From the NCBI RefSeq assembly GCF_019794555.1, contig NZ_JAIMEP010000003.1:1-64000 (forward strand): a stretch of 64,000 nucleotides of DNA, in the 5' to 3' direction. Made by a program: the position numbers and the translations under genes. This DNA comes from Streptococcus suis. GTDB lineage: Bacteria; Bacillota; Bacilli; Lactobacillales; Streptococcaceae. This document shows positions 45,131 to 54,353 of the stretch, one piece after another. Position 1 is the first letter of the stretch; every line of letters begins with the position of its first letter. The notes beneath the pieces were generated by a model. It searched no databases and was not told the DNA's origin. It worked only from the letters and a program-made list of their open reading frames with translations.

Positions 45131-46480
45131 TCATTTCCTTTCTAATGCTTCTACTCTGGTCAATAATTCATCCAGATTGATTTCTTTGGTTACAAGCAGG
45201 TAGTCTAACTTCTGCTTATCTTGAGCTGACAATAGCTGGCTTGATTGTTCTGAGACCGCTGTGTTGACAGTCTCAATAGCTTCTGCAGTCGAGCTGGCAA
45301 TAATTCGGACTTCTTCCAGCTGGCTCTGTTGCTCCTTGAGTTGCCTAGTCGTAACTAACTGCTTGGTCCTTCTTCGGACATTATCCAATTGCCACTCTTC
45401 AGCAGACTTAAACTTATCGCCAATTGTCAAATTTGAGCGCTCAACACTCACTAGGTCAATCTGCCGTGCAACAACTCTCAGCCGCTCGTCAATAAACATA
45501 ACGGGATTGATGACCCTGTATGTGTTCCCTTCCTCAAACTCGTCAAAGTTTGGATTGATGTGTGACAAGTTGACTGCTGAGACAGAGTATTGATAAGCTA
45601 CCGCCTTTTGTGTAGCTAGCTGGCTCTCTCCTGCTTGTTTTAGAGTAGCAGGGTCCTCTATGTCATCGAAGGTGGCAGTCTCCATCTTAATGCCGTACTC
45701 AGCAATTAAGTCCGGTCTATCGATGTAATCTTTCCCGTTGTTAACGGATGCAATGCTGACACGCTGATTCGTCTCACTATTTTGCTTGCCATATACAAGC
45801 AAGCGAGATACGATGCCTTCAGGGTTGATGTGTTGTTTTAATGACAATAGATTGACAGAGAGCTTGATTTCTGTGTCGCTGTCGACACCAATCTGTTTCT
45901 TAAAGTCAAGGTACCTCTTGCCGTTCTCTTTGCGAATCTGTAGTTCCAGTCCATACTCGTTTAGGATGAGGTCTGTCAACGTGGCAAAAGTCGACTTGGC
46001 AGGGTCGACATCGGCTTCCATGTGGTCGCCTGTTGCGATCAAGTCTGACAAGTCCCCAGGCAAAAATTCCTTGTAAGATTCCAGATTGTCGTTGTGAAAT
46101 TGCAGGACCTGCTTTACAAAATCAGATTTCTTCCCACGGTAGATCTGTTGCCGTTGCTTGCTGTCGTTCAAAAAGTCAAGTTCAGACTTGGCATTGTAAG
46201 CGAAGGTAAATACTCCACTCTCGGCCATATCGTTTGTAATCGGTGCGATACGGCCATAAAACAACTCTCTACCAGTCTGCATATTGACAACTTGGACCAT
46301 GGTCTGCAAAGGCTTGATTAGAGCCTTGCAGCCGGCATTATTTGGCAGAAACTGGAAGTCAAACTGGGCAATCTTATTGATCTCAAACTTAATAATGGCC
46401 GACAAGAGCTTATTCCCGCCGGCCATTGAATCGTGTATTGGTGTCACGTTGGCACCGTTTATCAAACTAACTGCATACAT
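45131..46480 (-). CDS. Phage tail endopeptidase-family protein (Tal-like)
   Basis: A 449-residue baseplate hub protein of the Prophage_tail (endopeptidase tail, Tal/gp18-like) family. The N-terminal hub fold (VTPIHDSMAGGNKLLSAIIKFEINK, FYGRIAPITNDM) is followed by the LVYGKQNSET region and a long C-terminal coiled coil. ATG 46480 overlaps the Dit stop (TGATG), with AAGGAG upstream. It should sit at the tail tip below Dit. Confidence 0.87.
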   Translation of the reverse strand: MYAVSLINGANVTPIHDSMAGGNKLLSAIIKFEINKIAQFDFQFLPNNAGCKALIKPLQTMVQVVNMQTGRELFYGRIAPITNDMAESGVFTFAYNAKSELDFLNDSKQRQQIYRGKKSDFVKQVLQFHNDNLESYKEFLPGDLSDLIATGDHMEADVDPAKSTFATLTDLILNEYGLELQIRKENGKRYLDFKKQIGVDSDTEIKLSVNLLSLKQHINPEGIVSRLLVYGKQNSETNQRVSIASVNNGKDYIDRPDLIAEYGIKMETATFDDIEDPATLKQAGESQLATQKAVAYQYSVSAVNLSHINPNFDEFEEGNTYRVINPVMFIDERLRVVARQIDLVSVERSNLTIGDKFKSAEEWQLDNVRRRTKQLVTTRQLKEQQSQLEEVRIIASSTAEAIETVNTAVSEQSSQLLSAQDKQKLDYLLVTKEINLDELLTRVEALERK

Positions 46481-47199
46481 CAAATCAACTCCTTAAACCA
46501 TTTGAAAGAAATTCTGCCATTTCCTTCAATGCGAATCTCATTCTCTTTTTCGAGTGTGAAAAAATCATACACACGACTGCCAGGGACTATGCTGAACTGT
46601 TGATTTCGCATTATCAAAGTCATGTTGCTAGTTGATGTAATATCTGGCCGTGCCAAGCTGATGCCTGTGTTGACCAATAGAATATCAAGTGAGCCTTTGA
46701 CTTCAAAAGCAATATCTTGGAATGCGTCAAGCTCAAAATTGAAATCATCCCAGATGTCGCTACCTTCTGCTCTTTCAGAAATCATGAAGGGATAGGCTGT
46801 GAATGTGATTTTAAGCACACCATGAGCCCAATCTTCCTCAAAAGCACTATCTCCTTGGACCTCGGCCAAGAAGTAGTATCCAGGTATCGCATCATCATAG
46901 AGAGGTGATAAGCCTGTTGTTCCCATCAACCAATTGATTGCATTGGTTTTAGCCATATTCATGGCTTCTTTCGTACCATAAATTGTATTCTTGATTTTGA
47001 TTTGATAGGTCAAGGTTCTCTGTTCATAGAGCTGGCCGCCATAGACCGTTGAAAAATCATATTTTTCATTGGAGAATGGAATTGGCACCAATACCTTCTT
47101 CTTGTTGGGAATGCTGATTGACCGCTCGTTCAGCAAAAGCAGGCCTTCATCTTCAAACGAATGCCTGCCGTTGTATCGAATACCATAGTGTTTAGCCAA
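46480..47199 (-). CDS. Distal tail protein (Dit)
   Basis: A 239-residue Dit-type protein that joins tail tube and baseplate. It shows YNGRHSFEDEGLLLLNERSISIPNKKK near the N-terminus and the FPFMISE/TAYPF element in the middle, then a galectin-like C-terminal part. The start is TTG 47199, 8 bp after a strong GGAGG that lies in the end of the tape-measure gene; an ATG-initiated longer form would extend about 18 residues into it. Confidence 0.87.
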   Translation of the reverse strand: MAKHYGIRYNGRHSFEDEGLLLLNERSISIPNKKKVLVPIPFSNEKYDFSTVYGGQLYEQRTLTYQIKIKNTIYGTKEAMNMAKTNAINWLMGTTGLSPLYDDAIPGYYFLAEVQGDSAFEEDWAHGVLKITFTAYPFMISERAEGSDIWDDFNFELDAFQDIAFEVKGSLDILLVNTGISLARPDITSTSNMTLIMRNQQFSIVPGSRVYDFFTLEKENEIRIEGNGRISFKWFKELI

Positions 47200-49999
47200 C
47201 TGTCCCACCTCCTTCGATGATTTGAATACGTTGTGCTTGTGCATCTGACACATGCCCTACAATCAATTGAGCGAATGTTTTGCCGTCGATATTTAAAATA
47301 ATTGGTTGTGGCTGTGGTTGTTCCACATTCACAACAATCTTATCTTTGACAGTTGACATGATATGATCAGCAATCATGCCAAGTGTACTTTCGTTCAGTG
47401 GTAGAACAGCTTCTTTACCAGCCTCACCGCCACCCATCAAACCATTACTATTCATGCCGAAAATAGTGGGCTTGGTCAAAATACCACCTTTCGCAAACCA
47501 TGTAATATCAATAGATGGCAAGGACCCCTTGCCGCCGAACCCCCATGGAGCTTCGCCGCCGCTAATATGGAAGCGTGGTAATTTCGGTCTAGGGAGAGAC
47601 CACTCAAAGTTGAAGAAACCTTTAATCGCATTGATAGCATTGGAAACAGCGTCCCTAGCACCATTAATGGTGTTCGTAATAGTATCTCTAATAGCATTCC
47701 AAACACTGCTTACAGTATTAAAAATGCCAGACATTATACCACTAATTGTGCTCGATATTCCGTTAAATACATTAGAAATAGTATTGGAAATCGAGGTTAC
47801 TATATTGCTGATGAATGACAATATGCTATTCCAAATTGTAGATACAATGTTGAATATCATGTTGAGAACAAATTGGATATAAGTTACAATAGCCTGCCAA
47901 GTTGTCAGAATGTATTGCTGAATAGCTGTGAGAACTGTCTCAATGATGGACTTGATTGCATTGATTAAGCCGTCCACAACACCTCTCATGGTCTCCCATG
48001 CGCCAGACCAGTCACCGTTAATCGCCTGCATAACTGCCTTGATGATTCCAAGTACAGTGTTGATTGCTGTCTCTACAATTGTTTTGATAACTGTCCAGAC
48101 TGTCTCGATGACTAGCTGGATATTAGACCAAGCAGCTTGAATGAGTGGCTGTAGGGCTGTCATGACTGTGCTGATGACAGACATGATAGCATTCCATACA
48201 GTTTCTGCAGTAACTTTGATGAGCTCCTGATTCTCTGTCCACCAGGCAACCAATGTGCCCCAGATAGACATAACCAAAGCAGAAATCTGCTGAATAACAC
48301 TGCTTATTACCGACATAATTGCAGTCCAAATTTCGATTACAGCCGTTCGAAAGGATTCGTTGTTGTTCCACAAATATGTGATAATTGCTATTAGTGCGGC
48401 AATTGCTCCTACAATTCCAAGTACTGGAGCTATTATAGGTGCAGCCGCTCCTGCAATTCCGGATAAAAACCCTATCATTGTTGGTAGAGCGGTTACAATA
48501 CCAACAATTATTGGTAATAGTAGACCAGCAATTGCAACAATGCCACCAAAAGCCACGATCGCAGTCTTTATAGTCCCTGACAAATTCCCAACCCATTGTG
48601 CAACGGATTTAAAAATCCTTGCCATACTTTCCAAAACTGGAGCAACTACTTCTGCAATCATGCCACCAATTTCAGACATTGCCTCAGTGCTCATATTTTG
48701 TGCAGTCGTAAATTTGTCAATTGGATCAAGTGTAGAGTCAAATGTTTTGCCGACCGTTCCAGCAGCATTCTCAGCTGTATTTGCTAGGTCATCAAAATTA
48801 AATGTTCCTCGTTTGATTGCATCAACCATGCGAGGTGCAGCTTTTGAGCCGAACACATCAGAAGCAATGGTTAAGGCTTCTGTCTCGCTAGCAGAGTTTT
48901 GAATAGCAGAGATTGTCTCGTTCAATCCTTGCTCAAGTGTCTTTCCGTCTTTAGCGTAGTTGACCGCTGCTTTTGATAGCGAGCCAAGTGCAGCTGACGA
49001 GTCAACCCCAGCTTTTTCAAATTTACCGATTAAAGCGACACCTTGGTCAAATTCCAATCCCAAGGCTTTAATCTGAGGTGCCCCGTCAACTGCTTTTGTC
49101 ATCAAATCATCAACTGAAACACCAGTATTTTGAGCGACGTAGGTAGCACTGTCCAACACATCTGAAAGATAATCAACAGATAGCCCATAGGCTTCTAATG
49201 CCTGCTTGGAGGTCTGTGTTGCAGAAGTAACATCAGTCCCATTGATTTCTGCGAACTTGATCATATCCTCAGCAGTGAGTTGAAGAGCGTCCCCAACTAG
49301 CCCAAATTGAGTGCTAACTTCACCAACCGCGTTACCTGCTGTTGTGAAGTCAGTAGGAATTGTGGTCGCCAGGTTAGATGCAATGTCTTGCATTTCCTGC
49401 AATGATTCACCGCTAGCTCCCGTTTTTGTGACGATGGTATCCATTCCCTCATCAACGGTCCGAAATGCTTCTAATGAGTTTTGCCCAAAATCAATCAGTT
49501 GTTGTGATGCATCAGCAATCATCCCAGAGAAGTCATTCAGCAAATCAGCTTTCAAGAGATTGTTTGTCTCTTCCTGTAAGCCTTTCATGGTCTGGGCATT
49601 ATTTTGGACTGCATCTGCATTCCCAGCCAATGCTTGATTTACATTCTCTAGCTTATTCTCATAGCCTTTCAGTACATTCTGGGTAACTTCAACTTCGCGT
49701 TGAAATGCTCGATACTGCTCTTCAGCAATCTTTCCTTCTGCAAATTGCTTCTGGACCTGCTCCTCTGCAGTCTTCAACGTTTCAAGCTTTTCTTTGGCGT
49801 TGGAAACCTGCTTGGCCAAGAGTTCCTGCTTCTGCCCAAGCAAGACAACATTGCCTGGGTCAAATTTCAAGGCTTTGTCAATTTCTTTGATTTCCTTGCT
49901 GGCATCAGAGGCAGACTTATTGACATTTTTTAAGGCCTTATCTAAGCCGGTTGTGTCGCCACCAATTTCAATATTGATACCCTTAATTTTTCCTGCCAT
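47192..49999 (-). CDS. Phage tail tape measure protein
   Basis: A 935-residue protein setting tail length. It starts with a coiled coil (residues 1-135), then the TP901-type tape-measure region (VDEGMDTIVTKTGAS, TTIPTDFTTAGNAVGEVSTQFG). A hydrophobic stretch (about 480-560) and many Trp/Ile/Thr-rich repeats (VWNAIMSVIS, IWTAIMSVIS) follow. The C-terminal part has GGEAGKEAVLPLN. It is the longest gene of the prophage, between the tail chaperones and Dit. Confidence 0.95.
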   Translation of the reverse strand: MAGKIKGINIEIGGDTTGLDKALKNVNKSASDASKEIKEIDKALKFDPGNVVLLGQKQELLAKQVSNAKEKLETLKTAEEQVQKQFAEGKIAEEQYRAFQREVEVTQNVLKGYENKLENVNQALAGNADAVQNNAQTMKGLQEETNNLLKADLLNDFSGMIADASQQLIDFGQNSLEAFRTVDEGMDTIVTKTGASGESLQEMQDIASNLATTIPTDFTTAGNAVGEVSTQFGLVGDALQLTAEDMIKFAEINGTDVTSATQTSKQALEAYGLSVDYLSDVLDSATYVAQNTGVSVDDLMTKAVDGAPQIKALGLEFDQGVALIGKFEKAGVDSSAALGSLSKAAVNYAKDGKTLEQGLNETISAIQNSASETEALTIASDVFGSKAAPRMVDAIKRGTFNFDDLANTAENAAGTVGKTFDSTLDPIDKFTTAQNMSTEAMSEIGGMIAEVVAPVLESMARIFKSVAQWVGNLSGTIKTAIVAFGGIVAIAGLLLPIIVGIVTALPTMIGFLSGIAGAAAPIIAPVLGIVGAIAALIAIITYLWNNNESFRTAVIEIWTAIMSVISSVIQQISALVMSIWGTLVAWWTENQELIKVTAETVWNAIMSVISTVMTALQPLIQAAWSNIQLVIETVWTVIKTIVETAINTVLGIIKAVMQAINGDWSGAWETMRGVVDGLINAIKSIIETVLTAIQQYILTTWQAIVTYIQFVLNMIFNIVSTIWNSILSFISNIVTSISNTISNVFNGISSTISGIMSGIFNTVSSVWNAIRDTITNTINGARDAVSNAINAIKGFFNFEWSLPRPKLPRFHISGGEAPWGFGGKGSLPSIDITWFAKGGILTKPTIFGMNSNGLMGGGEAGKEAVLPLNESTLGMIADHIMSTVKDKIVVNVEQPQPQPIILNIDGKTFAQLIVGHVSDAQAQRIQIIEGGGTVG

Positions 50000-50101
50000 G
50001 TGTCCTCCTTTCTTTAAAAATAAAAGTGCTGAGAGAGCGATTCTAGCAACGTTTTCCTTGAGTTAACAAGTACTCCATCGTAGAAATTCTCTCAAAGCAC
50101 T

Positions 50102-50694
50102 TTAGAAATTATCAATATCGTCCTGCGTAGCTCTTCTTGTCTTAACTTCGGCCTGTTTATCTGGATCACGAAGATTGACATAGTCTGTTTGGTAGTCAAG
50201 AGCCATGCCAAGAGTGATATGTTGTAGTTCCTCAACTGACAGACCGACTTCTTTACAGCAGGATAAATAGGACTCTACTGTGAAAAGCTCATCGCTTGCA
50301 GATTCGCTGTCATCGAAGGCTTTTTTGTGGCCATGTTTGCCTCTAACATTTCCATCAATACAGGAGCGACGTCTTGGACAGGGAAGTATTCCAAATCCAT
50401 GTAAAAATTGTCGTAAGGCTTGACCGTATGGTCTCCCGATTTCACAAAAGTCCAGAACAGTCGATTGAAGAATGTCATATCGAAGTCTTTCAACATGGAC
50501 ATGTCTAGTTGACTGACATCTACTTCTTTCTGCTCCTGCGATAAGGCTACCATTTTCAATAGGGCGTCGCCTTGGAACATATTCATCATGTCCTGGAAAT
50601 AATCACGGCCAAATTGATTTTTGTAAGCAATTGGCGTGTAGCCATTAGTTACCAATCGAAATTCTTGGTCCCCAATTTGATAAAGTCGTTCCAT
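50102..50694 (-). CDS. Tail assembly chaperone fusion gpGT made by -1 frameshift
   Basis: A canonical slippery heptamer A AAA AAG lies in frame at 50326-50320. A -1 slip joins the first 125 codons to a second frame open to 50102, giving about 197 residues: the C-terminal addition starts AFDDSESASDELF and ends DDIDNF. The gpG/gpGT arrangement before the tape measure gene is conserved in siphoviruses, where the ratio of the two proteins guides tail assembly. Confidence 0.8.
50275..50694 (-). CDS. Tail assembly chaperone gpG
   Basis: 139 residues; the short, in-frame product. It sits between the tail tube gene and the tape measure gene, the usual place of gpG-like chaperones. Its ATG overlaps the tail tube stop (TAATG). 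The last 15 codons lie beyond the slippery site and are read only when no frameshift occurs. Confidence 0.85.
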   Translation of the reverse strand: MERLYQIGDQEFRLVTNGYTPIAYKNQFGRDYFQDMMNMFQGDALLKMVALSQEQKEVDVSQLDMSMLKDFDMTFFNRLFWTFVKSGDHTVKPYDNFYMDLEYFPVQDVAPVLMEMLEANMATKKPSMTANLQAMSFSQ

Positions 50695-51299
50695 TAGCTG
50701 CCTACCCCTTCTGTCGCTCCAAATGTCACGCCGTCTGCAGGTTTATAGACATTTGTAAACCAGCCGTCGTAAACTTCTTTTTTAGTGTTTGAAGTTGTCT
50801 TTGTTTTAACAGCTTTGTCAGACGATCGTGGAACAGATGCAAAAGATAGTTCTGTGGTATTTGGGTCACCTGACTTGGTTTTTGAGCCCTGTTTAGGACG
50901 ACTAACTGTGCACTTGTAAAGTAAGTGACGAGTAGCATTCTTGTCCCCTTCGATTTGGAACATCATTGCAAAGGCTGCCTGTTCTGCATCCGCAAACTCA
51001 GATTGTGTTCCATCTGAAGCTACCTTCTCTCCTAAGATTTCTGTTTGGAAATAATCAGTCATGCGGGCAATCGTCAATGTACCTGTGTATCCCTTATTGG
51101 TTGAGCCGCCATAGTAGGTCACGTTGTCTGCTTGGAAGTCAATCGTTTCTCCTTGTGGCTCGATTGTCAACTCAACGGCACCAGGTAGAGCTTGTGGAGT
51201 GTCATAGGTCAAATTGCCCATGGCATCCTCTGAGGTGATTTTGGCAATGTGGACTTTCTCCAGACCGTATTCAATTTTGTTTTCTGGTTTTTTAGTCAT
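50694..51299 (-). CDS. Major tail (tube) protein
   Basis: A 201-residue tail tube protein of the TP901-1/phi13 family: GLEKVHIAKI at the N-terminus, EPQGETIDFQADN, TYYGGSTNKGYTGTLTIA, and a C-terminal Thr/Lys-rich part. ATG 51299 has AAGGAGA upstream. First gene of the tail block. Confidence 0.92.
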   Translation of the reverse strand: MTKKPENKIEYGLEKVHIAKITSEDAMGNLTYDTPQALPGAVELTIEPQGETIDFQADNVTYYGGSTNKGYTGTLTIARMTDYFQTEILGEKVASDGTQSEFADAEQAAFAMMFQIEGDKNATRHLLYKCTVSRPKQGSKTKSGDPNTTELSFASVPRSSDKAVKTKTTSNTKKEVYDGWFTNVYKPADGVTFGATEGVGS

Positions 51300-51312
51300 G
51301 TTTTTCTCCTTC

Positions 51313-51636
51313 TTAAATTAGATTGACATTATAGATGACTTGGTAGAGCCCTTCGGACTCAATGTACATCTCATCGGAAAACTCAAAAAAGAGCTTGTTT
51401 TGATTAAACAGGCTCTTTAATGTATCTTCTAATGCTTCATTTTTCTTATCAGTAATCAGTTCTACCGTAACTGATTTGATAGTGTGATACGCTTCATTAT
51501 CGGCATTGAGGTTATCCTCTCCGTCCTGATAATAGACTGCGTAAGGCGGTTTGGGTTGCTCTCCCTTTTTGAATTGACGGTAACGGCACGGTATTCCCAA
51601 TACTTTCATGATAGCTGCAAATTCTGATAGTTTCAT
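51313..51636 (-). CDS. Phage tail terminator/neck protein
   Basis: A 107-residue protein in the tail-terminator position, between the gp10-like gene and the tube gene. It reads like the small neck proteins with VYYQDGEDNLNADN and VTVELITDKK (strand-rich). Its ATG overlaps the stop of the previous gene (ATGA). Role assigned mostly by position. Confidence 0.75.
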   Translation of the reverse strand: MKLSEFAAIMKVLGIPCRYRQFKKGEQPKPPYAVYYQDGEDNLNADNEAYHTIKSVTVELITDKKNEALEDTLKSLFNQNKLFFEFSDEMYIESEGLYQVIYNVNLI

Positions 51637-51986
51637 TGGCCAATTCTCCTGATGCGTTCTTCAAATTCGGCAATAGCTTCTTCTTCCACTGGTGCGATAT
51701 GGACCTGCGGGCTCGTTCGTCCACCATCACGATTGACATGCCCATTTTCAAGTAAATGGGTCAGGCGATAGTCAGTTCCTCTGACATGTGCCACATAAGT
51801 TCCATTCTTCAATCGTTTCTTGGCCCACTTCTTTCTGTAGTTTCCTGTCATCTTTGGGCTACTGACCCTTAACTTGGCTACAGCTTTATCGACAACATCG
51901 CTAGCAGCTTCATCAACTTCTTGTTCAACTTCTTCCGACCACTCTTCCAGTGCAGACATGATTTCGCTAGTTAGATCCAGTGCCAT
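51633..51986 (-). CDS. HK97 gp10-like neck protein
   Basis: 117 residues with the gp10-family pattern: VVDKAVAKLRVSSPKMTGNYRKKW, then LTHLLENGHVNRDGG and VHIAPVEEEA. These proteins join head and tail. It overlaps its neighbours on both sides. Confidence 0.88.
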   Translation of the reverse strand: MALDLTSEIMSALEEWSEEVEQEVDEAASDVVDKAVAKLRVSSPKMTGNYRKKWAKKRLKNGTYVAHVRGTDYRLTHLLENGHVNRDGGRTSPQVHIAPVEEEAIAEFEERIRRIGQ

Positions 51987-52284
51987 TTTTTACTACCTCA
52001 CAAGTCAATTCGATGATATCCCCATTTTCAAATGTCTTGATGACCTCGTATCTCACTCCTTCAAAATCCACATACACCTGATTGTCATACTCAAAATCGT
52101 GGACCTCAAGTACCATGGAAGGATTCATGTTGGCTTGTGATGCAAAATAATACTCTGACCGTGTGAGAGACCGCTTATTGCATGACACCTCAACACCTAC
52201 TTCTTTGTAGGCTGGCTGTAGCAACTCGTCCAATGTCGGCTCTTCAGAAAGCGAAATTAGGGTGCAATCTTCATTCCATCTCAT
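51967..52284 (-). CDS. Head closure / head-tail joining protein
   Basis: 105 residues, strand-rich, with YKEVGVEVSCNKRSLTRSEYY and a late YEVIKTFENGDIIELTCE. This matches the layout of phage head closure proteins. Assigned by pattern and by its position between connector and gp10-like genes. Confidence 0.75.
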   Translation of the reverse strand: MRWNEDCTLISLSEEPTLDELLQPAYKEVGVEVSCNKRSLTRSEYYFASQANMNPSMVLEVHDFEYDNQVYVDFEGVRYEVIKTFENGDIIELTCEVVKNGTGSN

Positions 52285-52559
52285 GACTCTGCCTGCTTCC
52301 TATATGTGATTTGATAGTCGTGCAGTTTCTGCTGTAGATAGCGTGGCATGGTTGGCTGGTCTTTGTTGATGTACTGGTAGTAGGTCCAATCGGCAACGAA
52401 GGTAACATGGTGAGGTAGATTCAGGTCAATGGCAATGCCCTTGACTTGCTCTAACTCATCAATAGAGCTTTTGATAAGCTCTGTTAGATACTTGTCTCGT
52501 TTGTCAGATTTGATACCTTCTTTCATCTTGACCAGTTGCAAGACATTTGAATGTTCCAT
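52281..52559 (-). CDS. Head-tail connector (gp6-like)
   Basis: 92 residues, mainly helical, with KYLTELIKSSIDELEQ and HHVTFVADWTYYQY. It resembles small gp6/YqbG-like adaptor proteins that bind the portal. Overlaps the next gene by ATGA. Confidence 0.72.
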   Translation of the reverse strand: MEHSNVLQLVKMKEGIKSDKRDKYLTELIKSSIDELEQVKGIAIDLNLPHHVTFVADWTYYQYINKDQPTMPRYLQQKLHDYQITYRKQAES

Positions 52560-52562
52560 GGC

Positions 52563-52928
52563 TTACTCGCTTTCTTTTGATGTTTTTCTACGAGGTTTGC
52601 GAGTTGTAACGACTTCCGATGCCAGCTCACTTGCTAACTCGGATACTGATTCAGAAACGCTTTCGCTTACTGATTCGGACACTGACTCAGAAACGCTTTC
52701 GCTTACTGATTCGGACACAGATTCAGAAACACTTTCGTTTACTGATTCAGAGTGCAGTCTTTCGATTTCCTCTAAAACAGCTACAAGCGGTTCTTCATTC
52801 AAACCGTTCAGGTAGTCTGCTCGGTCTTTGGCCGTCACAAACTCCTCATCTTTTCTCCGAAGGCCAATCGGAGATTGGCTATCGGAAAAAGTTACGAGCG
52901 CTTTAACTCTTACATCAACTGCTTTCAT
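52563..52928 (-). CDS. Phage protein with Ser-Glu-Ser-Val repeats
   Basis: 121 residues. The N-terminal half (KAVDVRVKALVTFSDSQSPIGLRRKDEEF, AKDRADYLNGL) resembles small proteins often found between capsid and connector genes. Residues about 61-96 are a run of SESV units encoded by a 36-bp DNA repeat (about three copies). A basic tail follows (TRKPRRKTSKE). The repeat may expand or shrink. Role unknown. Confidence 0.75.
   Translation of the reverse strand: MKAVDVRVKALVTFSDSQSPIGLRRKDEEFVTAKDRADYLNGLNEEPLVAVLEEIERLHSESVNESVSESVSESVSESVSESVSESVSESVSESVSELASELASEVVTTRKPRRKTSKESE
52630..52752. repeat. 36-bp coding tandem repeat (SESV)n
   Basis: The plus strand repeats GACTCAGAAACGCTTTCGCT-type units with period 36 bp, about three copies, each with small changes. 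Each unit encodes three SESV tetrapeptides. Confidence 0.8.
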
Positions 52929-52943
52929 GGTTTACCTCCTAGC

Positions 52944-54353
52944 CTATGTGTTAGCATTGTCTGCAGCGAATGTTACATCTGTTGGTGCTGGGGCAACTGC
53001 TCCGTCTTTGCCTGATGCATTGACTGCCACGAAAGCCTCACCAAAAATTGGACGGCCATCATAGCGTGCAATTCCTTTGAAGACAGTATTGTCTTCGATG
53101 AATTGAGCATGTTCAGATTGAGCCATGGTTGCTCCCTCACGTTCTGCCAAAATGTAAAGTGACCCAAATCCACCCACAATATGTCCGTCTGGAATGAAAT
53201 TAAGTTCAACTACATCGCCGCCAATAACAGGCAAGGTATTGTCAAGGCCTGAAGCAATAGCCGCAGCAGAGTTGAAGCTCATTAGCTTAATCTTCAAGGC
53301 TTGGTGTGTTTTTCGAGACATAGCCCAGAAGACATTACCGTCTGAGTATTCGGCATCAATGACATTGAGCTTAGTGGCCAATTCCTGATAATATGTGATC
53401 GGGTCAGTGATGTTGGCGGGTACTACTGACAAGTGAGTAGTGTGTAGATCAGTCCAGTCTGGTTCATTCTGACCCCAATAACTAGGTTTCTGGATTTCTG
53501 CCAAGCGAGTCACAATACCAACAGGCATCTTAGTACCTTTTCCGTAAAGGATGGCTTTATCGAGAGCAAGACCAATGGCTTGAGCAAGACCCAAAAGAAT
53601 TTCATTAGCAAGGTTAAGGTCGGAGTCTTTCAGGATGGAATTTGGAACAGCAGTAAAGCCACCAACCTTGTAACCGTCCACCTCAACTTGATTGAATTTG
53701 AAATCAACTTCATTGAGTTTTCCAATCATCTCCGTCCAGATACCTTCTGGGATTGTACCAGCGATATTCTGACGAGCTTCACCCTTGACCGGTTTAAGCC
53801 AAACTTTTGTGACCAATTTTGAATATTGGTCCATGTTGTTGCGAAGCAACTCCAAGAACACTTCTGGAATGGTCAATTCTGAACCATTGACAGCACGTTT
53901 TTCTTGGATAAGGCTGCGTGTGTTTTCAAGGAATGACTTGACCTCGCTGCGTTCTACCAATTCAGCCATAGCAGCGCGAGTCAATCCACCAAAATATTTG
54001 TTTCGTGTCATAGTTGAGAGTTCTCCTTTTTGTTTGTTTCGGTTTTCAGGTTCAGCAGCAGGTTCTTCTTTGGGTTCATCTTTAGGTTCCTTGCCTTCCA
54101 ATTCAGCCAATTCTTCTTCAAGTTCGTCAATTTCGGATTGGATAGCATCGACTTTGTCTTGATATTCAGCTTGTTCCTGTGTCAAAGTGTCAATTTCTTC
54201 TTCAACCGCCTTGATTTCTTCATCAGAGCGAGCTTCTTCGATGGCTACTTCAAGCTGAGCGCTGCGTTCATCAAAATTATTACCGTCGTTCAGCTCAGTC
54301 AAGCTTTCTTTCAAGACCTTAATTTTGCGACGGAGCATGAGTTGTTTTAGCAT
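52944..54353 (-). CDS. HK97-type major capsid protein with N-terminal scaffold domain
   Basis: 469 residues. Residues 1-100 form an acidic coiled coil (delta/scaffold domain) with a Pro/Glu hinge, probably removed by the protease. The capsid fold starts at about MTRNKYFGG, with IAGTIPEGIWTEMIG, GGFTAVPNSILKDS, ALDKAILYGKG and a C-terminal Ig-like hint (APTDVTFAADNANT). ATG 54353 has AAGGAGA upstream and overlaps the protease gene by 35 bp. Confidence 0.93.
   Translation of the reverse strand: MLKQLMLRRKIKVLKESLTELNDGNNFDERSAQLEVAIEEARSDEEIKAVEEEIDTLTQEQAEYQDKVDAIQSEIDELEEELAELEGKEPKDEPKEEPAAEPENRNKQKGELSTMTRNKYFGGLTRAAMAELVERSEVKSFLENTRSLIQEKRAVNGSELTIPEVFLELLRNNMDQYSKLVTKVWLKPVKGEARQNIAGTIPEGIWTEMIGKLNEVDFKFNQVEVDGYKVGGFTAVPNSILKDSDLNLANEILLGLAQAIGLALDKAILYGKGTKMPVGIVTRLAEIQKPSYWGQNEPDWTDLHTTHLSVVPANITDPITYYQELATKLNVIDAEYSDGNVFWAMSRKTHQALKIKLMSFNSAAAIASGLDNTLPVIGGDVVELNFIPDGHIVGGFGSLYILAEREGATMAQSEHAQFIEDNTVFKGIARYDGRPIFGEAFVAVNASGKDGAVAPAPTDVTFAADNANT

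Noticed and set aside
52619..52906. Plus-strand frame with Leu/Arg/Thr repeats, and a possible CRISPR array
   Set aside because: The frame mirrors the SESV repeat. The 36-bp repeat has no spacers and lies in a real gene, so it is not a CRISPR array.
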